Positions 1-12,959 of a DNA stretch of 64,000 nucleotides are shown here, in pieces. Position 1 is the stretch's first letter; each line of letters opens with the position of its first letter. This stretch comes from Sympetrum striolatum. Its lineage: Eukaryota > Arthropoda > Insecta > Odonata > Libellulidae. The stretch is from NCBI GenBank assembly GCA_947579665.1, contig OX388348.1, forward strand, positions 17,236,001 to 17,300,000. The letters run 5' to 3'. The position numbers and the translations under genes were made by a program. A model generated the notes under the pieces. The model did not search any database. It had not been told where the DNA came from and saw only the letters and a program-made list of their open reading frames with translations.

Positions 1-1649
1 CTATTTGTGCGAAGCAGTGTGAAATTCAAACAGGACATGTAGCCTCTTACTTAACCCGTTTTTATTCACCAATCTTTAATTACTGATCCTTTCACGTATG
101 TTTTTGCCATACAATGTCTTCATATAATCAACTACAACAGCATTCATATTACCCATTAGGTTCTCTTGACCTATGCAACAAATATGTAGTATGTACATTT
201 CTATATCCATACAATTTCGCTTCTTAGCCTTCTTTTTAGGTTAATCAATAACTCAACCGAAAAAAATATTGGCTATGAAGAGACACCGAAACTATGAAGA
301 AGATTAAAAGCTTTGAGGGCTCCCAAGTATAAATCTATGCGTTTCGAGGCTATTTGAGCTTGATAACAATCAGAAATTTTAAAGAGAAATCTATTGCTCC
401 ATTAGTTAGAGTGTAGTCCGCAGGCTACATGCGGCTACCCTTCAGGTTTCTAGTTATTTTTTGCAGATTGCTAGATGACGGAGAATGAATCCTTATCTAA
501 GGATGACTATCTGTGACATTACATAATTTTATTTAGTTTTTATTTTATTTGAGTATTTTAACTTATAGGTTTAGCCTACTTCTCCTCTTTCAACTCTGTT
601 AAAGATCGGGTAAGCTCAACATGTCATAGCAAAATTTCAATTTCCAAAAGAAATATCTTTGAATTCACAAAGTAACGAGCTTAATTCCACTAAATCATTC
701 CAGGTTATTTCAGTAAATAAGTATTCTTCTTGTGGTCTACTAAGTGTCACTCTCAAAGATACAAAGTTTTATTTAATTCATTAAAAATTTAGCTTACTGA
801 ACCTGATTTGAAAAGTAAAAGATCACACTGTTGAAGGTTCATTATACCTGTTATTTATGGCCGTCAAAATCATAATTTATCTATGACGATATATCTTATG
901 TTCTTAGATTATTGGTGTACCAATCATAAGGTTGAAAATCTAGAAAGCTAAAAAGTGTCGTTAATTCAAAAGAATAAGTTATCAGTTATCTAAGGACAAG
1001 AGTATTTGAATGAATTCCAAGTGACCTGATTTTTTACCTTCTAGCTAAATGTATCACTCTTAATAGTCCTCATATTTTTTAACGCAATATCTACTTAGCA
1101 GCCGAGTCCTGAGACCGTGGTCTTTTTTATACATTCACTTATCCTTGGATTTCCAGGGGTACGGTTTTACGTACAATTTCCATCAACCTCCTCCTTATAT
1201 TCGTGTCATAAAGCAGCGGGAAATAGGTTTGCTAGCACATTAAAAGCAATTGTAATTTGATCGTTTATATGCGACTCTATGCATAGAAGGCTTTTCTTTA
1301 ACTCTGATTTAACTATACGCAATTGGGCAGTATGCATGCAAAATGAGGTAGAGGACTGATATTGCTGGTAAATCTAGTGTAATAATCTAGAGCTATTGGA
1401 GGAAGAAACGTTGAATTTTATCATTGGAAGGAGATTCCAATACGGCAATTGGAATAATCCTTGTAAATAAATTACTACCGATCCCAGAGGGTATCGGAAG
1501 AATAAGTTTGAGACCACGTAATCCCTTCATTGAAAACACACAAAAGATACTCCATTCGCCTAGACCAGCTGCTCTACATTCAAATGATTCCGCATCGGAT
1601 TATGCTACGTTTCCTACTCCATTAACATTCCCAATTTAAAATTCCGATG
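1..1649. other. A+T-rich intergenic DNA, nothing recognised
   Basis: Low-complexity A+T-rich sequence with stops in all frames. The only frame of note, 1424-1639 (+), has no recognisable domain and runs into the G+C-rich island that follows. I see no repeat, RNA gene or splice-flanked exon here. Confidence 0.6.
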
Positions 1650-2160
1650 AGGGATAAAGGCGCATTTTATCCGTCGCCTTGGGAAACGGCACTGCGAATT
1701 CCCCTTCCCAAATTAAGCCCCCCCCACGTGTTATCCAAACCATTAAGTAATCTCTTTCAATCGAATCCACGGCCTCTCATCATCCTCGGCCTTCGTCCCG
1801 CCCCCGTAGCAACAGCGTCCTCGGCCATTGTCCTTCTGCCCTCCGAAATCTGTCCTCTTCAGCCGACTCCCCAACCCCGTCCCCGGCTTTTGGGAGGGTC
1901 GCGCCCGCATGGCTAATTGCGCCCGTGTCCCGATTCCGCATGTGTATACTCCACGGCCTTTGTGTGGGTATCGATCCAGTCTCCTGATGGATGTCTCCAT
2001 GGCTTTCTCTTTCTCCTCCAGAGCTCCATTCGATACTACTTTGTCGCACCATTCGGAACCGTTCAGACGTTAAGAGGCTGGTTTCTGTTGGCGTCTTTGA
2101 TTGGTCCGGGGAATGCTGCTTTTAAGGTCGTTTGCTACGATCCCCAAGGACGGCCGTGAA
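1650..2160. other. G+C-rich island 1
   Basis: A sharply bounded stretch richer in G+C and CpG than its flanks, C-rich on the plus strand in its first half. Several frames of 80-90 codons overlap on both strands (for example 1647-1916 + and 1780-2052 -). None shows a known motif, and their mutual overlap suggests low stop density, not coding. It could be a regulatory element or a compositional relic. Confidence 0.5.
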
Positions 2161-2342
2161 ATGTGTAATGTTGCCTTCGTCAAGGGTAAATGGGGCACGT
2201 TGATCATACGGAATTCTTCTGTGCCTTGGTGGTTTACGATCTCGTAGAAAAGAAACGAGTATTCAAAGTATAGTAAACAGATTAGACTGGGATGATCGTG
2301 AATATACTATCTTGACTAGGACAATGGTTAAGGCATCTTTGC

Positions 2343-2515
2343 ATTAAGAACGTGCACCCAGAGAAAATCCCAAGGAAATCGGACTTGGGAAAAAGTCAGA
2401 TGGGGCCGATAATCGAACCAGGGATCTTCCCTTATCTGGGAGGATGCTTTAAACAGTTCTTGCCGGGTAGCTTAGTTGGTTAAAGAAGCCTACCTGATAG
2501 AGGAAGATCCCGGAT
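2343..2515 (-). mobile_element. tRNA-derived SINE with inverted 5' half
   Basis: Two head-to-head pieces of one tRNA-derived SINE. The minus-strand piece (2343-2450) contains a B-box-like GGTTCGATTATC at 2408-2419, followed on that strand by a non-tRNA body. The plus-strand piece (2460-2515) carries an A box, TAGCTTAGTTGG at 2468-2479, and stops at the start of the B box. The pieces overlap by about 28 bp of near-identical sequence ending in a GGAAGATCC-like motif. An inverted 5' segment in front of a sense 3' segment is the product expected from twin-primed reverse transcription. The body start after the B box resembles the minus-strand SINE at about 49.0 kb. No convincing target-site duplication was found. 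Confidence 0.6.
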
Positions 2516-2584
2516 TTTCTTTTTATCATGCTTAAATTATTTTAATAAAAATAGACATGAATGAGTCTCATACATACATATAAA

Positions 2585-2985
2585 TTTATGCTCATGAGTG
2601 ATCCACCATTCGGTAGGTTCATCTCCCTTAATATCCCCTGTTCAATCTCACTAGTTACCTTTTACGGTAGCTTATCTCACTCTTTATTTATCTAGTATCA
2701 CTGACTATGTCTCCTCCTCTTTCTCTTCCCATTCATTCTACTTTTAACTATATTCTTGAGCAATCTTTCTTCCTTCAATATCTGACCCACCCAATTCCTT
2801 TGTCGATACTTAATTACTTCAGTCAAAACCCTCTCTTCTCAAGTCATCTCTTGCACCTTCACTTTCTTCTTCTATCAATTCAACATACTCTTTCCATTTT
2901 ATGCCATTCCTATATCTCTAAGAATTCCATTTTTTTATTTACTTCTTTCTTATGGTACATTCACCAATGATTTTATCAATATGTG
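2585..2985 (-). pseudogene. LINE reverse-transcriptase 3' end, decayed
   Basis: Read on the minus strand, this is the C-terminal end of an endonuclease/reverse-transcriptase type non-LTR retrotransposon. A stretch near 2800-2850 translates to a peptide like ERVLTEVIKYRQRNWVGQIL, which matches the equivalent stretch of the plus-strand copy at 42.59-43.24 kb after allowing for frameshifts. The element 3' end is also shared: both have TGAACCTACCGAA followed a few bases later by CTCAT. It is 5' truncated, frameshifted and interrupted by stops, so it is dead. The cytosine and thymine bias on the plus strand across 2700-2960 is simply the complement of the purine-rich LINE sense strand. Confidence 0.75.
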
Positions 2986-4699
2986 CCAACAGGTATGCCA
3001 TAGTAGTGTACTATTATAAGGCGAAGGAATGTAATTATTGGACGATTGCAACATATTCTCAGAAATAATGCTTATTGGTAAGGTTTTAGAGGGAAGATAA
3101 TTAAGAGATTTAAAAAAATCCTTATATGCAACACGACGTTTTTGTAAATACATTTGCAAGTTTATACTTTAGATAAAGAGTAAATATTAAATAAAATATT
3201 TGATTTATACTCTGTTATATTTATAAAGTACAGAGAGGAGTAATTTAGCCATCTGTTTAATGTAATTTCGGTGAGCAGTCACTCCATATTTTTTGCTCCA
3301 ATCGTAATTCATTCGAATATTTCTGGATTGTAAAGACCGAGTCAATGAATCATGTTTGAGTTTTATCGGAATATCGGAAGTTTTGTTTAACATCGTAAAA
3401 ATGGTATTCACGATAAGGCGATAAATCGCTCAGAAGAGTCTACGACTCTCATCAAATTCATCTTAGGGGAAATCCGATTCCCAGACTCCTTAGGGAATTT
3501 ATCTGTCCTTTCTCCCATTATCTGTAGCTTATCCCTAATAATCCTAGAGGGTGTCATAAGAAATATGGTTATAACATTCCTCAAAAAGGTCAGATTCGAA
3601 AATAACTTATGATTTTAGCGGATTAATTGATATTTGTGCTCTCCGCTAGGAATAAAATGGATATTTTTTTAATTTTTAGTATTTAGTTTTATTGCAGTAT
3701 CACAAATATGAAAAGGAATCCATTTTTCAATATTCAACAAAAAAAAGATAAAATCATACTTTGATTTAAATGAACTTATCGATCGATTCTGTTCATTTGC
3801 TGTCAATTTATTCAAATAGCTGATTCCAAAATTAATTGTGCTTTTTCTCATAGATTACAAATGCTTAAAGTTTAATTCAAGTCTTGTCTATGAGTAATAT
3901 AACACATTGAATTTTGAATCAGTTTTTGATGTTTCTTAAAATGGGCACTTTATTAATTAAATGGCATTGTTATTGTATATATTATGACATAAATAACATC
4001 TTAGCTTACTTATTTTTAGATGAGATATTTTAATATATTTTTCATTCGATTCTTAAGAGTGATGTGATACTATTTCTATGTTTGGTTTAAATTTGCTATT
4101 TGTAAAAAAATAGAATGCGTAAAATTCGATGAAAAACAAATTTATGGTTGAGATTGAGGATTTTTTATCAAAATATTGAGCTCATTTCTTCCTGCGTATT
4201 TTTTTTAATGATTACTCATTCACGCTAGTATTTTATCCTGAATATTATCATTAAAATTAATCAAGGTATGAGATTTTCATGGTTAAGCACATAGCAAATA
4301 CAAGTAAAACTTTAGTCTTGCTTGAGTCAAGTAATTTAAAATAATATTAATTTTGACATATTTTAACGTATGAGAAATTATATCACCTATACATCAATTT
4401 AAAAGTAAGAATTTATGATAAGATTTGCAATTTGAAAATATGATATGTGTGAGTATTAGCTCTTTGAATTATATTCAATTCGTATAAACTCTAGCCTTAT
4501 CATCTCTGCAATCGTCAATTCCACCAAAATTATGAAAATCATATGACTTCCCCTAACAAACGGCCCACTTAATGAACATTATCCCCCGAGTTCTCTCTTG
4601 AAAATCACAGCTTAAGTAAGAGCGCACATTTCCTGATTTGGAGTCATTATCCTCGTTAGATAAGTAATCTCTCCGTCCCATTTCCTCAGCTATTTATAG
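2986..4699. other. A+T-rich intergenic DNA
   Basis: Very A+T-rich sequence. Small open frames (2950-3159 -, 3205-3411 -, 3669-3851 -) are short, unrelated to known families by eye, and lack splice context. Nothing else is recognised. Confidence 0.6.
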
Positions 4700-5180
4700 T
4701 CCACCGCATTAGGAGAGTTTTAGATGGCCGTAAAACGCACGGCCGTCCATTAGGAAGCACACGGCGTGGATTAACTCCGTCTAGCTGCAATTGGAGGAAT
4801 TCCTTTTCCCCTGACCCCAGTGCCGTCACGAGCCCAGGCTGCGGCTTTTCTTTCCCAGAGATAGGAGGGTGCAAACTCGCCGTCGGCTCCAGCATCGTCT
4901 CATGGGAGATTTACGCGGCAGCCTGCCGGGAAGAGGGAAAGCGAGTCGCCATGGGAACGGGGGAAAAGAGCTCGCAGGTTCGGGGGCATTTTATATGCAA
5001 GTGTGTGGGGGCCGATTCATTAGGTCTCACCGCACAAACACCCACACTGTCCTCTCATCTGCCGCTTGCACTTCCACTCGTGACTTCCGTTCTCCCGCCG
5101 CAATACGCTTTTGTGCTTCCCAAGCCATCAATCCTTAGGGGGTACCACACGGGCTAGTTCTAGGTCCGGTTCGTTTCTAA
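4700..5180. other. G+C-rich island 2
   Basis: A G+C-rich, CpG-bearing stretch of about 480 bp between A+T-rich flanks. Frames on both strands overlap (4686-4895 -, 4869-5138 +, 4951-5157 +) without recognisable motifs. No acceptor/donor pair bounds a consistent exon. Confidence 0.45.
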
Positions 5181-5539
5181 TCACCGCAGGAGGTCTCGTA
5201 AAACGGGAGGCACATGTTTTATTCCGCCTTGAATGATCGGTTTTGTTAAAGGTTTCCAGGGGTTTGAAGAAGGGATGGAATCGATCCGAGGAATACATAT
5301 GGTCAAATAGTTTCACCTTCAACGGGATGGAAAATCAGCGTTTAATTGGCTAATGTCTGAATAAGGGAGAATTTTATAGTATATGATCGTTTAAGGTAAT
5401 TTAAAATCATAAATGGAAACAAGGGGTATTACAGTATATTATATTTTATAAACAATAATCATCATTAGTTTGAACAGTAATGAAGAAGGGATGTATAATG
5501 TAATTTCTAAGCCTAACCTTATGCACGTACGACATATGT
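5181..5539. other. Intergenic DNA, nothing recognised
   Basis: Transition from the G+C-rich island into A+T-rich DNA that precedes a SINE. No repeat or gene is recognised. Confidence 0.5.
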
Positions 5540-5652
5540 GATTATACGGCACCTTTTGGTGAAGGCGGTCCCGAATTCGATTCTCGATGGAAGCATATGT
5601 ATGAAATTATCTAACCTGCTGATGTACTTTTAACAATACTATTACTACTACG
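5540..5652 (+). mobile_element. tRNA-derived SINE, family A, diverged copy
   Basis: A diverged member of the SINE family also found at 11.9, 18.6 and 57.1 kb. Shared parts, in order, are the segment before the B box (GGTGAAGGCGGTCCCG), a mutated B box (AATTCGATTCTCG), a body with GAAATTATCTAACCTGCTGATG related to the GAAATG-CCTAAG stretch of the others, the end TTTTAACAATACTATTACTACTAC, and the TAC-repeat tail. The 5' tRNA-like A-box part is not clear. ACGTAC occurs on both sides and may be a short target duplication. Confidence 0.65.
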
Positions 5653-5699
5653 TACATAGAATCAACAACTTGGGCCGTGACTTCTTGGTATGGATCCAT

Positions 5700-5905
5700 A
5701 GGAACAAAAGTGAAAAGTATTGAACACCCTTCACCTTTTCCCCTCATAACTCAACCTCCCTCCCCTCCCATTCCTTTCCTACTTATGTATATTGCTTACT
5801 GATTTGTCTTCAGTTACCTGAGGATAACTCCATGTTTCAAAACCGTGGCCGTATTCTAATAAAATAGTCTGGGGTATTGTAAAAGTTGGTTTCACTTTTG
5901 TTCCT
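5700..5905. mobile_element. MITE-like element with 16-bp terminal inverted repeats
   Basis: AGGAACAAAAGTGAAA at 5700-5715 is repeated exactly in reverse complement at 5890-5905, bounding about 206 bp of non-coding, pyrimidine-rich DNA. Small size, perfect inverted ends and no reading frame fit a miniature inverted-repeat transposable element. The superfamily cannot be assigned because I see no clear target duplication. Confidence 0.5.
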
Positions 5906-8589
5906 GCTACGTTCTGCTACGTACGTTTTTTAGGTTCTGTTTACTCCTTGCTAGCATTTTCATTGTCTTTTATTTTCATATATGATAAGGCTATCCTACT
6001 TTTACTTTAAAATATTTTAATTTAAATTGGCCAGTTCAATTTGAAATCCATGCTGCCTTACGTACTATTAATATGATTTGGTATAAAAAGGATATAGAAT
6101 ACACTTTGATATTACAGAAAAAAGAGTTTATTATTTTTTTAGCAATGTTTTATAAATGGGATTGGAAGCTAGTGTATCGTATTCGTATTCATAAAGAGTA
6201 AATATTCGCTTTTCCACTACTATTTATTTTCAATTTCAATAAACAATTCCAATGTTAATTATTAGTATCAAGATGAATTATTAATGTTAACCTTTGATCC
6301 AAAAACCATAACTCGAATTTTATTCGGCCCGAACTCATTTGGAGTTTAAGTTGTCCCACTTTTTGCAGGCTGACATGACCTCAAAATTTTCATATTATGT
6401 TTGGAAATTTTAATCCGTTAAACTCATTCAATCGTGATACATGTGCGTGTTTTCAGAAATTTGATCCCTTTATGATTCCGGATAATGAGGTGAGCCTCCT
6501 TTTTTTTTGTTTGTTTGTTGTTGTTGTTTTTTTGTTAATTTATTTTCATCAGAAATAAAAATCCTACTTTTTGTGCGATAATTCATCTAATTTATGACCA
6601 AGGTACAATTTTAATCTTGCCTTAACCATTCAAATCTCGCACAAAAATTCACTTGATATGTTTCTATTAATGCTAAAAAACTTTCTCCATCCTTGGTGCT
6701 GATTATAGTCTTATTAAATTCTGGAGTAAGAAGATTAGCGATACATATCGTATATAAAACAGCCTGTCTGAATGAATAAATTGATGCAGGAAATTATACG
6801 CAAATACTTAACGCTAGCCGTATACATTATTCATCGCTGTGTAGGTAAATATTTAGAATTCAGTCACGCGGGGTTACATTATTGAAACAAAATTACGAGT
6901 GCCGATGGAATATAGAATTAAATCAACTTTTTAGAAATATATTTGTTTTATTGTAGATGAATTAAAAACTCGTTAATAAAAAATCGTCAATATTATTTTA
7001 TCAAGAGCTAATTTATGAAGGTAATTACTTTGAGGTTTGTATATATTAAAAGTGCCCTCTAAGTAGACAAGAGGTATCCAATACTGTTATTAAAAGAATA
7101 ATTTGATAGATTTAAATCAAACATTAGGATATCAGTAATATTATCTGGAATCGAAAATCAATAGTTATCGATTATTTTTAGGCTAAATAGTCAAGAGGGT
7201 AATAGAGTAATGTAGGATTCGATTGGAGGCAATGGTTTTTTAACATACATTAAACAAAATTTAATATTTATATGATTACCAAATTGATATTTTTATCAAT
7301 TAAAAAAATATTAATTAGTTTTTGGAGAGGGGAATAATTTTATAATATCTTCACATTAACTCAAATCCTTTGTTTTTACTTAGTTACTTATTTTTCCGAA
7401 TTTTTGGTACTCAAAAAACTAAAGTTTCAGTAGGCACGCAGTTGCGTTGAATGGATTGTGAAATTTTTCCAAGAAAAAGGAATGTTTGCTCTTGAATTTG
7501 CGCTTTACCTCGTATCATTTGGACACACGGGAAGCCGGTGACATTGATTCAAATTTTTTGTACCGTGTTCTCATTAAAAAGCCCATAACTCACTTGCAAA
7601 AAATCGTAGGAAAATTCTCAAAAAATCGTCGTAAAGCTGAAAAAAATCTTCAACTTTTTCATTATTTTGATTTATTCTCAAAAAATTTCCAAACTCCGTA
7701 CAACATGATAAAAAAACACTTTTTTCTAAAAAAAATATTTTTCCTTCAAAGGAACGCCATTGCTTCCTTAAAAGTTAAAATACCAATTTAAAAAGCAAGC
7801 ATCTTAAACTAGACATCAATACAAATATTTTGATGGGTCGGGAGCCAAAAAAGGCGTAACCAGCTCAGAGATGCGGTCATTTTAAAAATGGGGTTTTTTT
7901 CGAAAATTTTAAGTGTCCCTTTAATTTTAGTGCGTAGTGTAGATGAGAGAAAAAATGGTAAAGACGTTAGCATAAAGGGTGGGACAAGTTACCTAGAAAC
8001 GAAAGAGGGTAATGAATAGAAAATATTAGATCAAATGAACCTACTAGACTGGATACCTAACAGATCTCGAGTGCTAAAGTGGAAATTTCTTGGCGTGTCA
8101 TCAATTGAATATGGTAACATGGAAAATGCTAACGCTTTGAGATAAGACAGCTAGAAAGTCACATAAGTAATAAATTAGGAACTTAATGAAATAAAGGAAC
8201 TCTCAAGTCGCTAAGTTATGCAGTGTTAATTAATTGATAATGAATTGATTTTATGAATAATTCTTACCTGATTTCATGAACAACTTATTTTAATTATACA
8301 ATTAAATATTTTCCACAAATTATTCAAGCCATGTATTGTATGCATTAAACAGGGTTATTTTTGCTTTATTTAGCCTTAGAATGTCTTTATAACTAGAGTC
8401 GCTGCTACTTATGCCTTATTTACGTACATCTTATATAGTTCTTAGTTGCGACTCATTAGTGATTTTGTTAACTTGCATTATTATCATTAGATGGCCTTCC
8501 TCAGGGTATAAATGAAACCGTTATTGCTATAACTATCAGTATATGCAAGGTAGATCTACTAAATTTATGGAAAAATAGCTGAACGCAGT
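5906..8589. other. A+T-rich intergenic DNA with short simple repeats
   Basis: Mostly A+T-rich. A T-rich simple repeat of TTTG and TTG units lies at about 6500-6535. The longest frame, 7486-7791 (+, 101 codons), is lysine- and phenylalanine-rich, as expected of A/T-rich DNA, and matches no family I know. Nothing else is recognised. Confidence 0.5.
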
Positions 8590-9080
8590 GTCGTATATGA
8601 AACCTTCCCCATCGTTGCATTTGTGGATTTCATACTCGAGATTTCGCCTCAGCATGAAACCATCCACAAGTCCCTGACGTCCTCTCCAAGCTCCAACGAC
8701 CCCGTTTACCATTCCCTGGGCCTTCAAACTCACCTTTCCATAATGCGCAACAACTAATCCTATCTTAACAACGGCCCAGCCATCCTCACATCCTCCATGT
8801 CCGGAGCGAAGGTGAAAGTCTCTCCAGGGTTTTCTACGTCAACACTCCCTTCTCTCCCAGCTTTCTCTTCCCGCTGCCCCATTAGACTCATTTACTGGGT
8901 CACTCCCATTCAGACCCCTTTAACCGCGAGTCCCAATGGAACGGTCCTTTGGGTGTCGTCCAGAATTTCACGCCGAAAAATGCGGGGGAATTAGCATCCC
9001 TGGTTCTTGGATTTTCCTGCTTCGAGGTCGGCGACCGGTCAGAGACACTCGTGACTTTCGCCGGCGAGTTTTATTTTTGT
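8590..9080. other. G+C-rich island 3
   Basis: A G+C-rich stretch with frames of 65-110 codons on both strands (8536-8733 -, 8797-8994 +, 8949-9281 +). None has recognisable domains. The 8949-9281 frame leaves the island and continues in A+T-rich DNA without visible constraint. Confidence 0.45.
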
Positions 9081-11893
9081 ATTTGTACGCGAAGCTTCGT
9101 TGACTCTCGTGGTTTCTTTAATTCTCTCAGATACGAGGTTTTCTTTCAAAAGGAATTCTTTGAAGGAACGGCTGGAGATCTTATACAGGAAATTCTGGAT
9201 AGCATATTTTTAAAGGAGACCTCCATACCTTGGTACTGCGGGTGTTTTCATAGTCAAAAAATACTTTATAAGATTAGATAGTTAAGCTTAAACATTTTAT
9301 AAAAGTAAAGTCTTGTCCACGAGATTGGTTCAGTGATGCTCGTCTTATGACTCCAGGCACTTATCAACTAGAGAGATAACGCTCAAGATCCTTCACGAAT
9401 AATTAATTACCGAATGTATTTAATACAAAGTGTATGCCTAGCACTTTTCACCCAATGTAATTTTTACGATAGTATTTCCCAAAAGGATTTTTAATGATCC
9501 TTTTTCAGAAAACTACTAAAATATCACACTAACTGAAGAATCCGCATTTTGGAATTCCAAACAGTTCATGCTATAAACAATTAACAGCGTTCCAAAGTAC
9601 TATAGGTTAGATTCAAGTTCATCCGTAAACCTCCTTGCAGTGAATCTATGATGAATTATATTTTAAAGCCCACAGAAAGTTCCCTTAAAATGATTATTAG
9701 CAATAATCGACCTAAAATCTAACCCAATCAGAAACCACTCATAGAAGGAAAATTGTTAAAATAATAATTTTTATTTACTCTGAGAAATTAAAATAGTCCA
9801 AGCTAAGCACAAAACACATCAGAATTAAAGTCTCTTAGAAAAACTTCCTCTTGTTTGAATTTGTCTGAGTAAAGGGCCTTCGATGAAACTTCTTTATGCA
9901 GAACGATCATTTAAGACAAAATTCACTGTGTGTGGACAAGAAAAAGTTACTTTGCTGTTTGGTAGATCCTTGTTTTATTTAACATTTTTTTCGAAACGAT
10001 CATTTACCATTCTGTTGTGTATGGGCTTTAGTTTTAGGAATATCTTCTGGTTGAGTGAATATTTAGCGTAATCTCTCCATAGGCTGACTATCCATCATCA
10101 TTTTGCATTCTCTGAACGATGTATAGCTCTTATAAATAGAAAATAATTTTAAGGTAAAAACCTAAAGATAAAGAAAATGACAAGCTATATTAAACCCTCA
10201 AATTTGACGATTTTAATATGCCTTTCCTCGAAATTAAGACTTTCCAGGTTATCTACAATATTAGACTCGAGGGCAAGAATTTGAGGCGCTTTAACTATGG
10301 AAACAGGAACGCAGAGCTCTAATTTTAGATATTTTGAAAATTCTGAGAGCCGAGATCCTTCTTAATTAATTTTCCCCTATAAGAAGCAGAATTTCAAAAA
10401 TTTTATTCTAGGCTTTTCTCTAACGCTAAGCTCTTTAAAAGGCATCGTTTTTACTCAAGGTAAGAAGTAGATAATTAAATTGTGGAGCCATATCCATATA
10501 ACAGTTTTTTTAATTAAGTCTCCCATTTCTACATAAAATGTTTGTATCACTGACATTAATAATCTATTTTATAGATACATGAACATATTTTTTTTCCTTT
10601 ATGGTCAGTAATTAAGGACATTAAATTATTGAAGTAGAGTGAATCATGTTAAGTACGTTAAATTAGTGAAATTTTTGAGAAATTAACATAATTGGATACA
10701 TAATCATAATTCGTGTCAGATTTCTTTTGGAAGTGGACAATACTATACCAAAATTCTGTTCGTTTATCATTAAAAGTATCTTATTTTTCTACACTGGAAA
10801 AACTAATTGAGAAAATGGCGCTGATAATTCTTCACTTCTTAGATAGTAGAGACAGTACGTATTTAAGGATTCCTCATCAAGATTTAAAGAAGTGCGATGT
10901 TAAGAAACTGGAGCAGCTTTAAGAATATATGAACTCTATGCACAGTTTGTTTTTGTACGTCTTTCCTATAGATAGAGTATTGACCTGGGTCTTGGAATTT
11001 ATCCAGGGCTCTTCCAGAATTATTTTTTTTGACTCTGCAGCGAGGTGCAAGTTGAATAATAGATTTTGTTTGAAAAATAGGTGCCATTTTATTGACAGGG
11101 AACATACAATTAGATTTGTGCCGGAGATTTTTCTTTGCGTAAATTAATACCCCTGCATTTCCTGTCCCTATCGCCGGTATGTTTTCTGTGAACTATTTTG
11201 TAGGAACCTGTACTGAAAAGTTTTCCTTCCCAATCGCAAATGTGACTGGATCAATTCCAGAGAAATTGTTAAACCCACGGGCTGTTTCCTGAGGCAATGT
11301 CGAATTTTCAGCAATTCTTAAATCATTTCGTGTGCTAAGTTTATTTACATCTCAGTTCATGTGTGTTCAGTGCTGATGATCTAATAACTCTGTGCAATTA
11401 TTTATAGGTATGTCTGGACGCATAAGCTCAATTCAATTATTGTTTGTTTTAGGTATATATTAGACATTTACTGTCCACGGAAGGTTTTTGGATGGATTTT
11501 CCTTCCGTATATGGATGAATACCGGACATGTATCATCAATATTTTTCTTACGTTTACCTTGACCTAGCACACCGACCGAATTGCAATGTTTTATTATTTA
11601 GTTAAAAAGAGACCTGAGATTTGGATTGGAACTAGAAAAATTACACGCTGAAGTCAAAAGTATCGTCACTCGTTTTTCATTACTATGAAAGATGGAGGAG
11701 TATTTAATGAAAATTAGACACCCTAACATTAGTTTTAAACTACTATATTAATTGTGGTACATTTCCTTTGAGATTGTACATACTTTTCATTTGTAGGGTA
11801 GTATCGGTCAAGGTCCACTTTTTATAGTTGTCTCTATCATAGAATCAGTGTTTACTTATTTATTTACTCTTATGTTCCTGATTAAGTTCCCGG
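9081..11893. other. A+T-rich intergenic DNA
   Basis: No recognisable gene or repeat. Around 11475-11508 a small hairpin (ACGGAAGG pairing with CCTTCCGT) is visible but unremarkable. Short frames at 9883-10071, 10713-10922, 10884-11105 (-) and 10929-11147 show no motif. Confidence 0.55.
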
Positions 11894-12024
11894 ACGGGGG
11901 CACCCGGATAGCCAAGTGGGCAACGCGTTTGGCTACGATGAAAGTGGTCCCGGGCTCGATTCCTGGTGGGAGCCTATGTGCGAAATGTCCTAAGATGTTG
12001 AAGCACTTTTAGCAATACCTATAA
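11894..12024 (+). mobile_element. tRNA-derived SINE, family A, near full length
   Basis: The head is tRNA-like: A box GATAGCCAAGTGGGCAACGCG at about 11907-11927, B box GGGCTCGATTCC near 11952-11963, and GGGAGCC closing a cloverleaf-like acceptor opposite the 5' GGGGCACC region. Then follow the family body (GTGCGAAATGTCCTAAG, GAAGCACTTTTAGCAATAC) and a decayed tail. Internal A and B boxes are the RNA polymerase III promoter expected of SINEs. The 3' body matches the copies at 18.6 and 57.1 kb. Confidence 0.8.
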
Positions 12025-12959
12025 AGTATCGGGTACTATCCGAATGCAATTATTATCAAAATTATGAAAATTACAGTGTTATTATAACAGAGTTATTCTT
12101 TCAAAGGCAAAATATTTTTATTTAGGTTCCATGAACCGCTAGTCATTAATGTTAAGACGAAGCCTGATATAAGCGTAAGATAAAGAATTTATATTACGGT
12201 ATTCTGGGTGGGAAACTTGGCTGCGGAATTTGGGATATCTTGCTCCCGATTGTATAAGCTCAAACTCCTATTACATCGGCTGGAGTAATAAGGGTTCTCA
12301 GTGGTTAGCCATCCTGCTCGAGATTTGATGATAACCGCGTTTCGTCGTCTTCCTCCGTCTCTTGGGTTACGTTGCTTAACTTCGGAAGTTCCACTCTTGT
12401 CATTTCGCATAGAAATGTGGACAGGCCCAATGCCATTTTGATAATATGACGCTTTTGATGCTATCACTCATCCTCGTCTTCCCGTGCATTCATTTCCTCT
12501 CTCTGGATAACGCTTATCATACATCTCGCCGGACTTAGAGACCAGCTCAAAAGCATGGTTTTGCTGGCATTCAAAGACCGCAATTCACAGCCAAGTATTA
12601 GCAACATTAAGGCCCAGTATTTTTCTTTACGGCTTTAAAGATGCAACTGTCTCTATTCTACCGAAATTTTCCCTATCTTTATGCAGTGGATACTTGGTGA
12701 ATCATGTTTGCTGTAGAGCATTCATTAAAATTTGATACAAATACAACAAAATTAGAACTGAAATTCATATAACTTCTCACTATTCAAATTAAATAACTTT
12801 AGGATATTTATGCTAAATTATAAAATTAACAACCATATCTGAACCGCAAAATATATCCACTTATTTGATTCATAATATATTCCGGAGAATTTTTGTTGTC
12901 AAAATCTATTATTGACGTAATTCTGCTTAGTTTTTTGTATACATTCATTTCCTATACAT
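12025..12959. other. Intergenic DNA
   Basis: Moderately G+C-rich around 12190-12560, with a minus-strand frame of 92 codons (12189-12467) that has no motif I recognise. A tRNA A-box-like string (CAGTGGTTAGCC, about 12300) lacks a B box downstream and was not called. Confidence 0.5.
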
